Below, in pieces: positions 44,406 through 53,139 of a stretch of DNA of 64,000 nucleotides. Positions within the stretch are counted from its first letter, which is position 1. Each line of letters begins with the position of its first letter. The notes beneath the pieces were generated by a model. It was not told the origin of the DNA. It saw nothing but the letters and a program-made list of their open reading frames with translations, and searched no databases. The position numbers and the translations under genes were made by a program. The DNA is from Peribacillus alkalitolerans (GTDB lineage: Bacteria > Bacillota > Bacilli > Bacillales > DSM-1321): NCBI RefSeq assembly GCF_010882125.1, contig NZ_JAAGVZ010000005.1, positions 62,001 to 126,000 of the forward strand, in the 5' to 3' direction.

Positions 44406-47018
44406 ATGTCTGAACAATATAAAACAAGAGAAGAAAAACGCAAACAGGCACAAGGTAAAAAAGTAAAGAAAAAACAACAAACAGGACTCATTAAAAAGAT
44501 ATTTTTAAGCTTAATTGCATTAGCTATTGTTGGAATGGTGATTGGGGTTGGAACCTTTGCCTTCTTCGTTAGCGATGCACCTAAAGTGAATGAAGCAGCT
44601 TTAAAAGACCCACTTTCAACAAAGGTTCTAGATCGGAACAATAAGGTTGTATTTGAGCTAGGAAAAGAAAATCGTGAATACGTACCATTTGATGAAATTC
44701 CAAAGACTGTTGAAGAAGCATTCCTAGCTACTGAAGACGTTCGTTTCTATAAACATCATGGCGTAGATATATTACGTCTAGGAAGTGCAGTCATCGCAAA
44801 TGTGACACAAGGTTTTGGTTCACAAGGTGCGAGTACTATCACTCAACAGTTAGTCAAACGTTCATTCCTAACACCGGATAAAACACTAAAGAGGAAAGCT
44901 CAAGAGCTTTGGCTATCATTCCAGATCGAACAAAAATATACAAAAGAAGAAATTTTTGAAATGTATGTCAATAAGATTTATTTCGGTGAAGGTGCTTATG
45001 GAGTCGCAACCGCTTCTAAAATGTATTTCGGCAAAGAACTAAAAGATCTTACTTTAGAGGAAGCAGCATTATTAGCCGGACTTCCGCAAAGCCCAAACAA
45101 TTATAGTCCATTCGATAACCCAGAACGCGGAAAAAAACGTCGTGATATTGTGTTAATGCTTATGAATAAACATGGATTCATCAGTAAGGAACAAATGGAA
45201 AAAGCACAAAGTACTAAAATCGATACTGCACTGGTTAAAGAAGATAAGGGTGAAAAAGATACAGCTCCTTATGATGCATTTATCGATCAAATCATTGATG
45301 AAGTAGAAGATATTGGAAAAGACTTAAATATCTTTACTGATGGGTTAGAAATTCATACCACTCTTGATACAAATGCACAAGAATATGTCTATAACATGTT
45401 GAATTCTGATGATATCATTAACTATCCTAGTGAAGACTTTCAGGCAGGGCTAACAGTTTTAGATACAAAAACTGGTGAAATTCTTGCTATCGGTGGTGGC
45501 CGTAATCAAAAGGTCAAACGTGGTTTCAACTATGCCACAGACCTTAAAAGACAGCCTGGTTCCACTATTAAGCCAATTTTGGACTACGGACCTGCCATTG
45601 AATACTTGAAATGGTCAACTTACGAACAAATTGTCGATGAGCCATACACATATTCTGATGGTACAAAGATCAATAACTATAATAAAAAACATCTAGGTCA
45701 AGTATCAGCCCGTGATGCTTTAGCTAAGTCCCTCAATATTCCTGCATTAAAAGCTATGCAAGCAGTTGGTAAGGACAAAGCAAGGAATTTCGGGGTAAAA
45801 TTAGGGCTACCCTTGAAAGAGGATATGTATGAATCTAATGCGATTGGTGGCGGAGACTTGATCTCCCCTATGCAGCTTGCCGGTGCTTATAGTGCTTTCG
45901 GTAATAACGGTATCTATACGAAGCCACATGCCGTTCGTAAAATTGTTTTTAAAGATAAAGACACAGAAATTACCACTAAACCAAAGCAAGAGGTAGTCAT
46001 GAAGGATTATACTGCTTTCATGGTCACTGATATGCTTAAATCAGTTGTTAAGTACGGTTCAGGTCGCGCAGCAAATATTTCTGGTCTGCCACTTGCCGGC
46101 AAAACTGGGACAACAAACTATTCCTCCGATGAGAAGGAAAAATGGGACATTCCTAGCGGAGCTGCTAAAGATGCATGGTTTGCAGGCTATACTACAAACT
46201 ATACAATTGCAGTATGGAATGGATATTCTAATCAAAAAGAATATCTAGGGAATGATTCACAACAGCTTGCGAAAAAAATGTTTAAGAATGTCATGTCTCA
46301 CCTTTCAGAAGACGTTGAAACGAAGGACTTCAAAAAACCTTCTTCTGTTAAAAAAGTGAGTGTGGAAAAAGGAAGCAATCCACCAAAACTTCCTAGCAAA
46401 TATACTCCTGATGAAATGATTGTAAATGAGTATTTCGTAAAAGGAACTGAACCTACCAAGGTATCAGAAACCTTTGATAAATTGGATTCACCAAAGGATT
46501 TAAAAGCATCCTATAAGGAAGATACAAATGAAATCATGTTGGAATGGAAATATCCACAAAAAACTGGCGGTGAAGATGAATCCAATCTAACAAAGCCAAC
46601 TTTTGAAGTAAAGGTCAGTCTAGATGAAGGCCCAGAAAAGGTACTTTCATTAACGGAGGACATGGCTCTAATGCTATTGAATCCTATCGGAGGAGGAACT
46701 TATACCTTCAAGGTTACAGCAATTTTAGGTGACCAAAAGAGTGAACCTGCTTCAACAACAATTACCATTCCGGATCCAATGACTGAGGCTGAAGATCAGG
46801 TGGAGGAGGGACAGCCAGATGGTGAAGGTGAAGGTCAAGGTGAAGATGGTGATGGAACTACTGGTGAATTCCCTGGCACTCTACCTGGTACTACACCTCC
46901 TGGTAACGGTAATGGCACTGGAAATGGTAATGGGAATGGGAATGGGAACGGCGGAAATAATGGGCAAGATGGCGACGACGATGGTGTCAGCATCCTTCCC
47001 GATGGTACTACAAACTGA
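44406..47018 (+). CDS. ponA: Bifunctional class A penicillin-binding protein PBP1 (PonA)
   Basis: Makes and cross-links peptidoglycan. 870 residues: cytoplasmic basic tail, membrane helix (about 31-56), glycosyltransferase domain with catalytic E110 in ATEDVRFYKHHG and GASTITQQLVKR (141-152), and transpeptidase domain with S386-T-I-K389, S442-L-N444 and KTGTT at 566-570. An Fn3-like segment follows (about 695-790), and the protein ends in an acidic then Gly/Asn-rich tail with GNGNG repeats. 36 bp after recU. GpsB, its usual partner, is also in this window. Confidence 0.96.
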   Translation: MSEQYKTREEKRKQAQGKKVKKKQQTGLIKKIFLSLIALAIVGMVIGVGTFAFFVSDAPKVNEAALKDPLSTKVLDRNNKVVFELGKENREYVPFDEIPKTVEEAFLATEDVRFYKHHGVDILRLGSAVIANVTQGFGSQGASTITQQLVKRSFLTPDKTLKRKAQELWLSFQIEQKYTKEEIFEMYVNKIYFGEGAYGVATASKMYFGKELKDLTLEEAALLAGLPQSPNNYSPFDNPERGKKRRDIVLMLMNKHGFISKEQMEKAQSTKIDTALVKEDKGEKDTAPYDAFIDQIIDEVEDIGKDLNIFTDGLEIHTTLDTNAQEYVYNMLNSDDIINYPSEDFQAGLTVLDTKTGEILAIGGGRNQKVKRGFNYATDLKRQPGSTIKPILDYGPAIEYLKWSTYEQIVDEPYTYSDGTKINNYNKKHLGQVSARDALAKSLNIPALKAMQAVGKDKARNFGVKLGLPLKEDMYESNAIGGGDLISPMQLAGAYSAFGNNGIYTKPHAVRKIVFKDKDTEITTKPKQEVVMKDYTAFMVTDMLKSVVKYGSGRAANISGLPLAGKTGTTNYSSDEKEKWDIPSGAAKDAWFAGYTTNYTIAVWNGYSNQKEYLGNDSQQLAKKMFKNVMSHLSEDVETKDFKKPSSVKKVSVEKGSNPPKLPSKYTPDEMIVNEYFVKGTEPTKVSETFDKLDSPKDLKASYKEDTNEIMLEWKYPQKTGGEDESNLTKPTFEVKVSLDEGPEKVLSLTEDMALMLLNPIGGGTYTFKVTAILGDQKSEPASTTITIPDPMTEAEDQVEEGQPDGEGEGQGEDGDGTTGEFPGTLPGTTPPGNGNGTGNGNGNGNGNGGNNGQDGDDDGVSILPDGTTN

Positions 47019-47062
47019 AATGCTACCATATCAAGTACTGATATAAGATAAAATAAAATAAT

Positions 47063-47096
47063 AAAACGTCTAAGCCGCTTGGCTTAGACGTTTTTT
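47063..47096. terminator. Bidirectional terminator of ponA and ypoC
   Basis: A perfect 14-bp stem, AAAACGTCTAAGCC/GGCTTAGACGTTTT, with a four-base loop. It overlaps the ypoC 3' end. Confidence 0.9.
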
Positions 47097-47623
47097 CTAT
47101 TTTTAAGTATTAAACTTTTGTGATATGTTTTTGTTAGTTCTTCCATTAATTGGGATAATTGAATAAATGAATGAAATAATTTTGGACGTGACAGGATGAA
47201 ACCCATTCTTTCGATAAAATTAATCGGTTTATAATAAAGTAATGTAGTCTTGTGTTCCCAATTTTTCAGATTAACAGGTTGATTATTTTGCCAAAAAAGA
47301 ATTGAAAAACAACACGAAATTCCCTTCTTCATTAAAGGTAAGAGATTTTGAAAATCACGGGTTTGGAACGACACTTTCAAACTCGTTTGGTATGATGGCC
47401 ATTGCTGTAAGATTATTTCAATCGATTTCTTGGATTCCCATGGTTTAAACGCTTCTTCTACACCTAAGTAGTGAAACATTTCATAAAGAAAACTAGATGG
47501 ATCATATGGTACAACCATATCCTCTTTTTCAATATCATTAACCCATACTTCTGTTTCTTCTCCCCAGAAAAAGGGGTGAAATAAATCGTGTTCATCTCTT
47601 AAATTAACCTTTAATTGCTCCAT
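47084..47623 (-). CDS. ypoC: YpoC-type hypothetical protein
   Basis: 179 residues with no recognised domain. Placed as ypoC from its position directly after nth and before the ponA terminator. Contains FFWGEETEVW near the N-terminus. Its start overlaps the nth 3' end by 20 bases, so the genes are coupled in a dnaD-nth-ypoC operon. Function unknown. Confidence 0.75.
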   Translation of the reverse strand: MEQLKVNLRDEHDLFHPFFWGEETEVWVNDIEKEDMVVPYDPSSFLYEMFHYLGVEEAFKPWESKKSIEIILQQWPSYQTSLKVSFQTRDFQNLLPLMKKGISCCFSILFWQNNQPVNLKNWEHKTTLLYYKPINFIERMGFILSRPKLFHSFIQLSQLMEELTKTYHKSLILKNRKNV

Positions 47624-48275
47624 GCTCCACCTTGCCTTTAATTCTTTTTTTACCTTCGCGGCATAAATCTATTAAAGGACAGGTTTCACATTGTGGGTTT
47701 TGCGCCTTACAATGATAACGTCCGAAAAAAATCATTCTGTGGTGACTAACGGACCATTCTTCCATTGGTATTTTTTTCATTAATGTTTTTTCGACTTCTA
47801 AAACACTATCCTTCCAACGACAAATACCTAATCGCTTTGATACCCTTTCAACATGGGTGTCAACAGCTATTGCAGGCACACCAAAAGCAACTGAAACCAC
47901 TACGTTAGCTGTTTTTCGTCCTACACCCGGTAATTTCGTCAGCTCATCCCGATCTTGTGGGACTTGTCCCCCATATTCGTGGATGACCATTTGACAAAGT
48001 TTTTGTATGTTTTTAGCTTTATTTCTATACAGTCCAATAGAACGAATGTCATTTTGCAATTCTTCTAATGAGACTGCTAAGTAATCTTCTGGAGTTTTGT
48101 ATTTTTCAAATAGATTCTTGGTAACCTTATTCACTAATACATCCGTACATTGAGCTGACAAAGCCACTGCGATTACAAGTTCAAAAGGATTGGAATGATT
48201 CAATTCGCAATGGGCTTCCGGAAACATTTCAGCTATTGTATCCAAGCATATTCTGACTTGAGATTTATTTAGCAT
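47604..48275 (-). CDS. nth: Endonuclease III
   Basis: DNA glycosylase/AP lyase that removes oxidised pyrimidines in base-excision repair. About 223 residues. The helix-hairpin-helix LPGVGRKTANVV carries the catalytic lysine, the aspartate is in AVDTHVERVSKRL, and the C-terminal 4Fe-4S motif is C-x6-C-x2-C-x5-C (CKAQNPQCETCPLIDLC). The frame opens at 48305, but the ATG at 48275 follows GGTGGAG and starts the conserved sequence. It begins 14 bp after dnaD. Confidence 0.95.
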   Translation of the reverse strand: MLNKSQVRICLDTIAEMFPEAHCELNHSNPFELVIAVALSAQCTDVLVNKVTKNLFEKYKTPEDYLAVSLEELQNDIRSIGLYRNKAKNIQKLCQMVIHEYGGQVPQDRDELTKLPGVGRKTANVVVSVAFGVPAIAVDTHVERVSKRLGICRWKDSVLEVEKTLMKKIPMEEWSVSHHRMIFFGRYHCKAQNPQCETCPLIDLCREGKKRIKGKVEHGAIKG

Positions 48276-48289
48276 CTTACATTCTCCAC

Positions 48290-48979
48290 CTACTTTTCGA
48301 GCCAATTATAAAATGGAACGTGCTGGGTTTGTTCATCTTTCTTTTCTCTTTTTTGATAAGTTCTAAATTTTTGTGAATACTCTACAGCTTGTTCTTCAGT
48401 TTTAATTCCATTCCTCTTCCATTCGAATAAAATTCTATCGATATAGCGGAAATTTAATTTACCTGAAATGACAGCTTCTCTTAATGCGGATTTGATGACA
48501 CTGTGATTTTCATGCTCATCCATCCACATGCTTAAACTTTCACATTCAAATGGAGACAGTGCCCGGCCAAATTCTTTTTCAAAAATGGTATATAAACTTT
48601 CTTCCGATTGTAACCTTGATACATTCTTTAATTTATTTCGTTCTAATAAGAAAAACTGCATCATTTTTTCTTGCAAAGGCAATAATGAATATTTTTCACC
48701 TAGAATGGATGCGTCTGACATTTCCTCTAGTATATCAACAAAACCTTGTTGGACCAGCCTTCTTAAAATATTCAAGCAATCGAAAGAAGAAACCGACATT
48801 CGTTCGGCAATTTCATCTGGAGTGGGGAAATCATTCCCTTGATCGTGGAAATATTGTAAGTGTAATAATAGGAGCATTTCCTTTTCATTCAATCCCATTT
48901 TTGCATAATGAGTCAAAAGAAAAGAAGGAATTGTAAAATTACCTTCTTGGTTCCAAGCTAATAAATCATCATAGGACAT
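48290..48979 (-). CDS. dnaD: DNA replication initiation protein DnaD
   Basis: Primosome component that helps load the replicative helicase at origins and restart sites. 229 residues: N-terminal winged-helix DDBH1 domain (about 15-110) and C-terminal DDBH2 domain with FEKEFGRALSPFECESLSMW and the terminal YxxxIL-type segment FRYIDRILFEWKRNGI. AGAGGTG precedes the ATG. First gene of dnaD-nth-ypoC. Confidence 0.94.
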   Translation of the reverse strand: MSYDDLLAWNQEGNFTIPSFLLTHYAKMGLNEKEMLLLLHLQYFHDQGNDFPTPDEIAERMSVSSFDCLNILRRLVQQGFVDILEEMSDASILGEKYSLLPLQEKMMQFFLLERNKLKNVSRLQSEESLYTIFEKEFGRALSPFECESLSMWMDEHENHSVIKSALREAVISGKLNFRYIDRILFEWKRNGIKTEEQAVEYSQKFRTYQKREKKDEQTQHVPFYNWLEK

Positions 48980-49114
48980 TAACAGACACCTCTTTCATCC
49001 TAGTATATCATGAAAATATGAGGGATAAAGCAATTGACAAAAACTTACATGAATAAGAAAGGCAATGCGTCAGTTCCTCTCAAACTTCAATAAGTCTAGT
49101 TGAATGATAAGAAG

Positions 49115-49148
49115 GAAAAAAGAGCTGTCAAAGGTCAGCTCTTTTTTC
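49115..49148. terminator. Terminator of asnS
   Basis: The stem AAAAAAGAGCTG/CAGCTCTTTTTT has A/T runs on both sides, 13 bp after the asnS stop. Confidence 0.85.
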
Positions 49149-49160
49149 TATTTATTCATA

Positions 49161-50453
49161 TTATGGATATAGACGGTTCAATAAGCGAGGGAACGGAATC
49201 GTTTCTCTAACGTGTTCCACACCACTTATCCAAGCTACAGTTCTTTCTAACCCTAAACCAAAACCTGAATGAGGAACTGAACCGTATTGACGTAATTCAA
49301 GATACCATTTATAAGCATCCATACCTAAGTTATGCTTTTCTAGGTTCTCTTTTAGCAATTCAGCATCGTGGATACGTTCTGATCCCCCAATGATTTCACC
49401 ATAGCCTTCAGGAGCGATCATATCCGCACAAAGGACAACATCATCACGATCTGGTGCAGGCTGCATGTAGAAAGGCTTTAAGCTCTTAGGGTAATGTGTG
49501 ATAAACACTGGTTTATCATAGGCTTCTGCAATTGCCGTTTCATGCGGAGCTCCAAAATCATCTCCCCATTCAATGTCATTAAAGCCTTTTTCATTTAGGA
49601 ATTTAATGGCATCATCATACGAAATTCGTGGGAATGGAGCTTTGATGTTTTCAAGTTTGGACACATCACGTCCTAAAGTATGAAGTTCAAGTTTGCAATT
49701 GTTCAATACAGATTGAACAATGTACGATACATATTGTTCTTGAACTACTAGATTATCTTCGAACTGATAAAATGCCATTTCTGGCTCGATCATCCAGAAT
49801 TCAATTAGATGGCGACGTGTTTTTGATTTTTCAGCACGAAATGTTGGACCGAAAGAGAATACTTTACCTAATGCCATAGCTGCTGCTTCCATATATAGTT
49901 GTCCACTTTGCGATAAATAAGCATCTTCATCGAAGTATTTCGTTGCAAACAGTTCAGAGGTTCCCTCTGGAGCGCTACCTGTCAAAATAGGTGGGTCTAC
50001 TTTCACGAAACCTTCATTATTAAAGAACTCATATGTTGCACGAATTACTTCGTTACGAATTTTCATTACCGCATGTTGACGCTTAGATCGAAGCCACAAA
50101 TGACGATGATCCATCAAGAATTCCGTACCATGTTCTTTTGGAGTAATTGGATAATCTACCGATTCATGAATAACTTCAACATTCGATACTTGCAGTTCAT
50201 ATCCAAACGGTGAACGTTCGTCTTTACTAACTGTACCAGTTACGTAAACAGAAGATTCTTGAGTAACAGACTTTGATACAGCGAAAACTTCTTCTGGTAC
50301 CTCTGCCTTAACGACTACACCTTGAATGAAGCCCGTCCCATCACGGAGCTGTAAAAAGGCAATTTTACCGCTTGAACGTTTATTAGCAATCCAGCAGCCA
50401 ATTGTGACTTGCTGATCGATAAATTTATGTACTTGTGAAATTGTTGTTTTCAA
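49161..50453 (-). CDS. asnS: Asparaginyl-tRNA synthetase
   Basis: Class II synthetase that charges tRNA-Asn. With TTG at 50453 as start the protein has 430 residues, the B. subtilis length, and begins [20 protein letters not shown] lies eight bases before that TTG; the longer frame to 50486 includes the ribosome site itself. OB-fold anticodon domain (about 1-110); class II motif 2 [21 protein letters not shown], motif 3 [10 protein letters not shown] near the end. No T-box leader is seen. Confidence 0.95.
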   Translation of the reverse strand: MKTTISQVHKFIDQQVTIGCWIANKRSSGKIAFLQLRDGTGFIQGVVVKAEVPEEVFAVSKSVTQESSVYVTGTVSKDERSPFGYELQVSNVEVIHESVDYPITPKEHGTEFLMDHRHLWLRSKRQHAVMKIRNEVIRATYEFFNNEGFVKVDPPILTGSAPEGTSELFATKYFDEDAYLSQSGQLYMEAAAMALGKVFSFGPTFRAEKSKTRRHLIEFWMIEPEMAFYQFEDNLVVQEQYVSYIVQSVLNNCKLELHTLGRDVSKLENIKAPFPRISYDDAIKFLNEKGFNDIEWGDDFGAPHETAIAEAYDKPVFITHYPKSLKPFYMQPAPDRDDVVLCADMIAPEGYGEIIGGSERIHDAELLKENLEKHNLGMDAYKWYLELRQYGSVPHSGFGLGLERTVAWISGVEHVRETIPFPRLLNRLYP

Positions 50454-50544
50454 TGCTACGTTCCCTCCAAAAAATAACCAAATCATTTACTATAATCGTT
50501 ACTATTATACCTTCACCTTTTAATACAAGCAATGAGTAGACACA

Positions 50545-50825
50545 GGCGACTCAAAACTTAGTAAGACATAAAGTTTGTCCGGTCTATTGCAGCGAGAGGC
50601 ACTTCCTTTCCGCGGGGAGGGTTGGAGCCTCCTCGGCGTTTACGCCTGTGGGGTCTCCCACTTCCCTCTTTTTCCCATAGGACATTGAATAATCTGCTTT
50701 GAAAAAACACCGCACGAAGAAAATGCGATTGCATTTTCGAGGAGACAAGTGCCCTCCGCTACAATCAATTCAGAACGTTAAAGTTAAATTAAACTAATAA
50801 AGCTACAAACTTTATGAAAACAGCC
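50545..50825 (+). repeat. Intergenic palindromic repeat, copy R7 (long form)
   Basis: About 281 bp, with the 61-bp module at 50681-50741. The right end GAAAACAGCC is intact; the left end is diverged (GGCGACTCAAAAC). It lies between aspB (ending at 50922) and asnS, and thus just upstream of the asnS start. Confidence 0.8.
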
Positions 50826-50921
50826 AAAACATTAAATTGAGTAACGCCGTTTACTCCTTTTAAAATTTCTATAGGGTTAGAACCTAATGAGTCATCCTCA
50901 GTTTTAGCTACTAACATTACA

Positions 50922-52112
50922 TTATTTATAAACAGAATTTGTCACAACAAAATTATGGATTCGTTCCACTGCTTTTTCTAAAGCATCCATTGATGTTGCA
51001 TAAGAAAGTCGGATATTATCTGGTGAACCAAATCCTGACCCAGGTATTACGGCAACCATCGCTTTCTCTAGTAATGCAGTTGAAAAATCATCTACGTTTT
51101 CAAAACCAGTTAATTTTGCGGCTTCTTTAGCGTTTGGAAATAGGTAAAATGCACCTTGTGGCTTTAAACATGTAATACCAGGGATTGCTACTAGTTTGTC
51201 AAAGATAATATTCAATCGTTCTTCAAATGCGCTTCTCATTTCCTCAACCGCATCTTGTGGTCCTTCATAGGCAGCAATCGCACCAAATTGAGCGGTAGTT
51301 GTAGGATTAGAAGTACTGTGGCTCGCAAGATTCGTCATCGCGTCTATTATCTCTTGGTTACCAACCGCATAACCAATCCTCCAACCCGTCATGGAATGCG
51401 ATTTAGAAACTCCGTTGATGATGATAGTACGTTGTTTCAGTTCCTCAGAAAGCTGAGCAATTGACACGTGCTTGTTATCACCATAAATTAGTTTTTCATA
51501 TATTTCGTCTGATACAATCAATAGGTCATGTTTAATACAGACCTCACCAATTTCAGCTAGTTCTGATTCTGAATAAAGCATCCCAGTAGGGTTACTTGGT
51601 GAGTTAATGATAATTGCCTTTGTACGGTCTGTAACGGATTCTTCTATTTGTTGCGGAGTAATTTTAAATTGGTTTTCTTCCTTACCCTCAATATAGACTG
51701 GAATTCCGTCAGCAAGCTTTACTTGTTCAGGATAACTAACCCAATATGGAATTGGAACGAGCACTTCATCGCCTTCATCCAGAATAGCTTGGAATAAAGT
51801 ATATAGAGAATGCTTAGCTCCAGAACCAATTGTTACTTGAGATGGTTTATAATCCAACCCTTGATCCTTTTTTAATTTATTCACAATCGCTTGTTTTAAC
51901 TGCGGCAATCCTGCTGAAGGCGTATATTTCGTTTGGCCTTCATTCATAGACTTAAATGCAGCGTCAATTATATGTTGCGGGGTATTAAAATCAGGCTCCC
52001 CTGCTCCCAATCCAATTACATCGAATCCTTGTGTCTTTAACTCTTTTGCTTTAGCTGTAATGGCCAGAGTAGTAGATGGTGTCAATGCAGCCACTCTTTG
52101 TGAAAGTTTCAT
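50922..52112 (-). CDS. aspB: Aspartate aminotransferase AspB
   Basis: PLP enzyme interconverting aspartate/2-oxoglutarate and oxaloacetate/glutamate. 396 residues of the class I aminotransferase fold; the PLP lysine is in NGVSKSHSMTGWRIGYA near residue 238, with SPSNPTGMLY upstream and a C-terminal arginine in SGFGSPDNIRLSYA. AGGGGGA precedes the ATG. Last gene of ypmA-ypmB-aspB, 18 bp after ypmB. Oxaloacetate and aspartate feed asparagine, lysine and pantothenate routes encoded in the window. Confidence 0.94.
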   Translation of the reverse strand: MKLSQRVAALTPSTTLAITAKAKELKTQGFDVIGLGAGEPDFNTPQHIIDAAFKSMNEGQTKYTPSAGLPQLKQAIVNKLKKDQGLDYKPSQVTIGSGAKHSLYTLFQAILDEGDEVLVPIPYWVSYPEQVKLADGIPVYIEGKEENQFKITPQQIEESVTDRTKAIIINSPSNPTGMLYSESELAEIGEVCIKHDLLIVSDEIYEKLIYGDNKHVSIAQLSEELKQRTIIINGVSKSHSMTGWRIGYAVGNQEIIDAMTNLASHSTSNPTTTAQFGAIAAYEGPQDAVEEMRSAFEERLNIIFDKLVAIPGITCLKPQGAFYLFPNAKEAAKLTGFENVDDFSTALLEKAMVAVIPGSGFGSPDNIRLSYATSMDALEKAVERIHNFVVTNSVYK

Positions 52113-52130
52113 GAAATGATCCCCCTAATC

Positions 52131-52607
52131 CTATATGCTTCGATAAAATTTTAACCATTCACCAGTCCGAAAATCAAAGTAATAATAACTAAAGCGACCT
52201 TTTTCATCTTTAAAGGTTACCTCCCAAAGAGGAGTATCCTTTTCCATCCCAGGCTTTATAGCAATGATTTCGTATGGATTGAGCTCTTTATTAACTATTT
52301 TTACGATATCTTCCTTTGATTTGCCATTGGAATTATAAAGAATGGTTATTTCTTTTTTCTTGTTTTCGGGAATCCATACTGTTTTCCCCTTACCATTTTC
52401 ATCTATCCCTTGCACCACATAATATGTTTCCATACCATTATAAAGATGAAACTGGTTTATTTCCACGAGCTTTCCATCTTTTTTAGCAATAGAAACAGCA
52501 TAGTTGTAATGTTCCTTCTTTACATTAATTCCTTGGATATAACTGTTTATTATTAATGCAACTATTAAGAAAACAGCAATCCCGATAAAAACCAACCATT
52601 TTTTCAC
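52131..52607 (-). CDS. ypmB: YpmB-type membrane-anchored protein with PepSY-like domain
   Basis: 158 residues: one N-terminal membrane helix (about 3-22, LVFIGIAVFLIVALIINSYI) and an extracytoplasmic part with two PepSY-like repeats (LVEINQFHLYNGMETYYVVQ; PYEIIAIKPG). Family function is unknown; PepSY domains are associated with peptidase inhibition. Start is GTG at 52607 with only a weak ribosome site, probably coupled to ypmA, which ends 15 bp upstream. Confidence 0.85.
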   Translation of the reverse strand: MKKWLVFIGIAVFLIVALIINSYIQGINVKKEHYNYAVSIAKKDGKLVEINQFHLYNGMETYYVVQGIDENGKGKTVWIPENKKKEITILYNSNGKSKEDIVKIVNKELNPYEIIAIKPGMEKDTPLWEVTFKDEKGRFSYYYFDFRTGEWLKFYRSI

Positions 52608-52622
52608 TTTTATTCACACTTT

Positions 52623-52793
52623 CTATGTACGGTAGATCGTAAAAATTGCTTTTTCTTTATCCTTTTGATCCAGTGCTAGGCCAAACATTAAATCCCGGTC
52701 CTTCAAGGTACGATTCAAAGCATCAACAACCTTGTACAAATCAGGAGTATTTTGAATCTTCACTGTTGAAATCACTTCAATTTTGCTTTCCAT
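52623..52793 (-). CDS. ypmA: Small protein YpmA (DUF4264)
   Basis: 56 residues, starting MESKIEVISTVKIQNTPDLY, matching the YpmA/DUF4264 family in size and wording. Function unknown. A longer frame reaches 52835, but AGGAGGT stands just before the ATG at 52793. First gene of the ypmA-ypmB-aspB operon. Confidence 0.85.
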   Translation of the reverse strand: MESKIEVISTVKIQNTPDLYKVVDALNRTLKDRDLMFGLALDQKDKEKAIFTIYRT

Positions 52794-52881
52794 ATTGACC
52801 TCCTGTGGGCAGAAGAAATTGTTAATCATAGACAACCTTTGTATGACTCATACTATTTGTACAATGATTCTTTCTCACATC

Positions 52882-52887
52882 ATTATA
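52882..52887 (-). promoter_or_regulatory. Extended -10 promoter of ypmA-ypmB-aspB
   Basis: TATAAT preceded by TG at the extended position (TGTTATAAT), with only weak -35 candidates. A perfect 10-bp inverted repeat, GGTTGAAAAG/CTTTTCAACC (52891-52900 and 52923-52932), brackets the -35 region and could be an operator. Confidence 0.5.
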
Positions 52888-52992
52888 ACAGGTTGAAAAG
52901 CGATAGGATAATGTTTACCCAACTTTTCAACCTTGCATGTAGACTTTTTTTGCATACCACTAATTATTATTTCTAATCCACACACACTGTTG

Positions 52993-53018
52993 GCAGCTCT
53001 TGAGCTGCTTTTTTTCTT
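52993..53018 (+). terminator. Orphan rightward terminator-like hairpin
   Basis: GGCAGCTC-TT-GAGCTGC is followed by TTTTTTTCTT on the plus strand. No rightward gene precedes it; only leftward genes flank it. Confidence 0.5.
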
Positions 53019-53030
53019 GAAAGGTGTGGT

Positions 53031-53128
53031 AAAGTTTGTCCGTTGATTACAGATTTAGGCACTACATTCAACTCAGAAAGTTAAAGTTAAATAACACTAA
53101 AAAAACAGCAAACTTTACGAAAACAGCC
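53031..53128 (+). repeat. Intergenic palindromic repeat, copy R8 (core deleted)
   Basis: 98 bp. The outer parts are intact (AAAGTTTGTCCGTTGATTAC at the left; AGCAAACTTTACGAAAACAG at the right), but nearly all the GC-rich centre is missing. It ends 12 bp from the dinG stop codon. Confidence 0.8.
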
Positions 53129-53139
53129 TTTTACATTCT

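Noticed and set aside
46819-47046. Alternative frames over the ponA tail
   Set aside because: Low-complexity by-products of the Gly/Asn-rich C-terminus.
50454-50921. T-box leader for asnS
   Set aside because: No specifier stem or GGTGG-type T-box sequence is visible; the space is taken by repeat R7.
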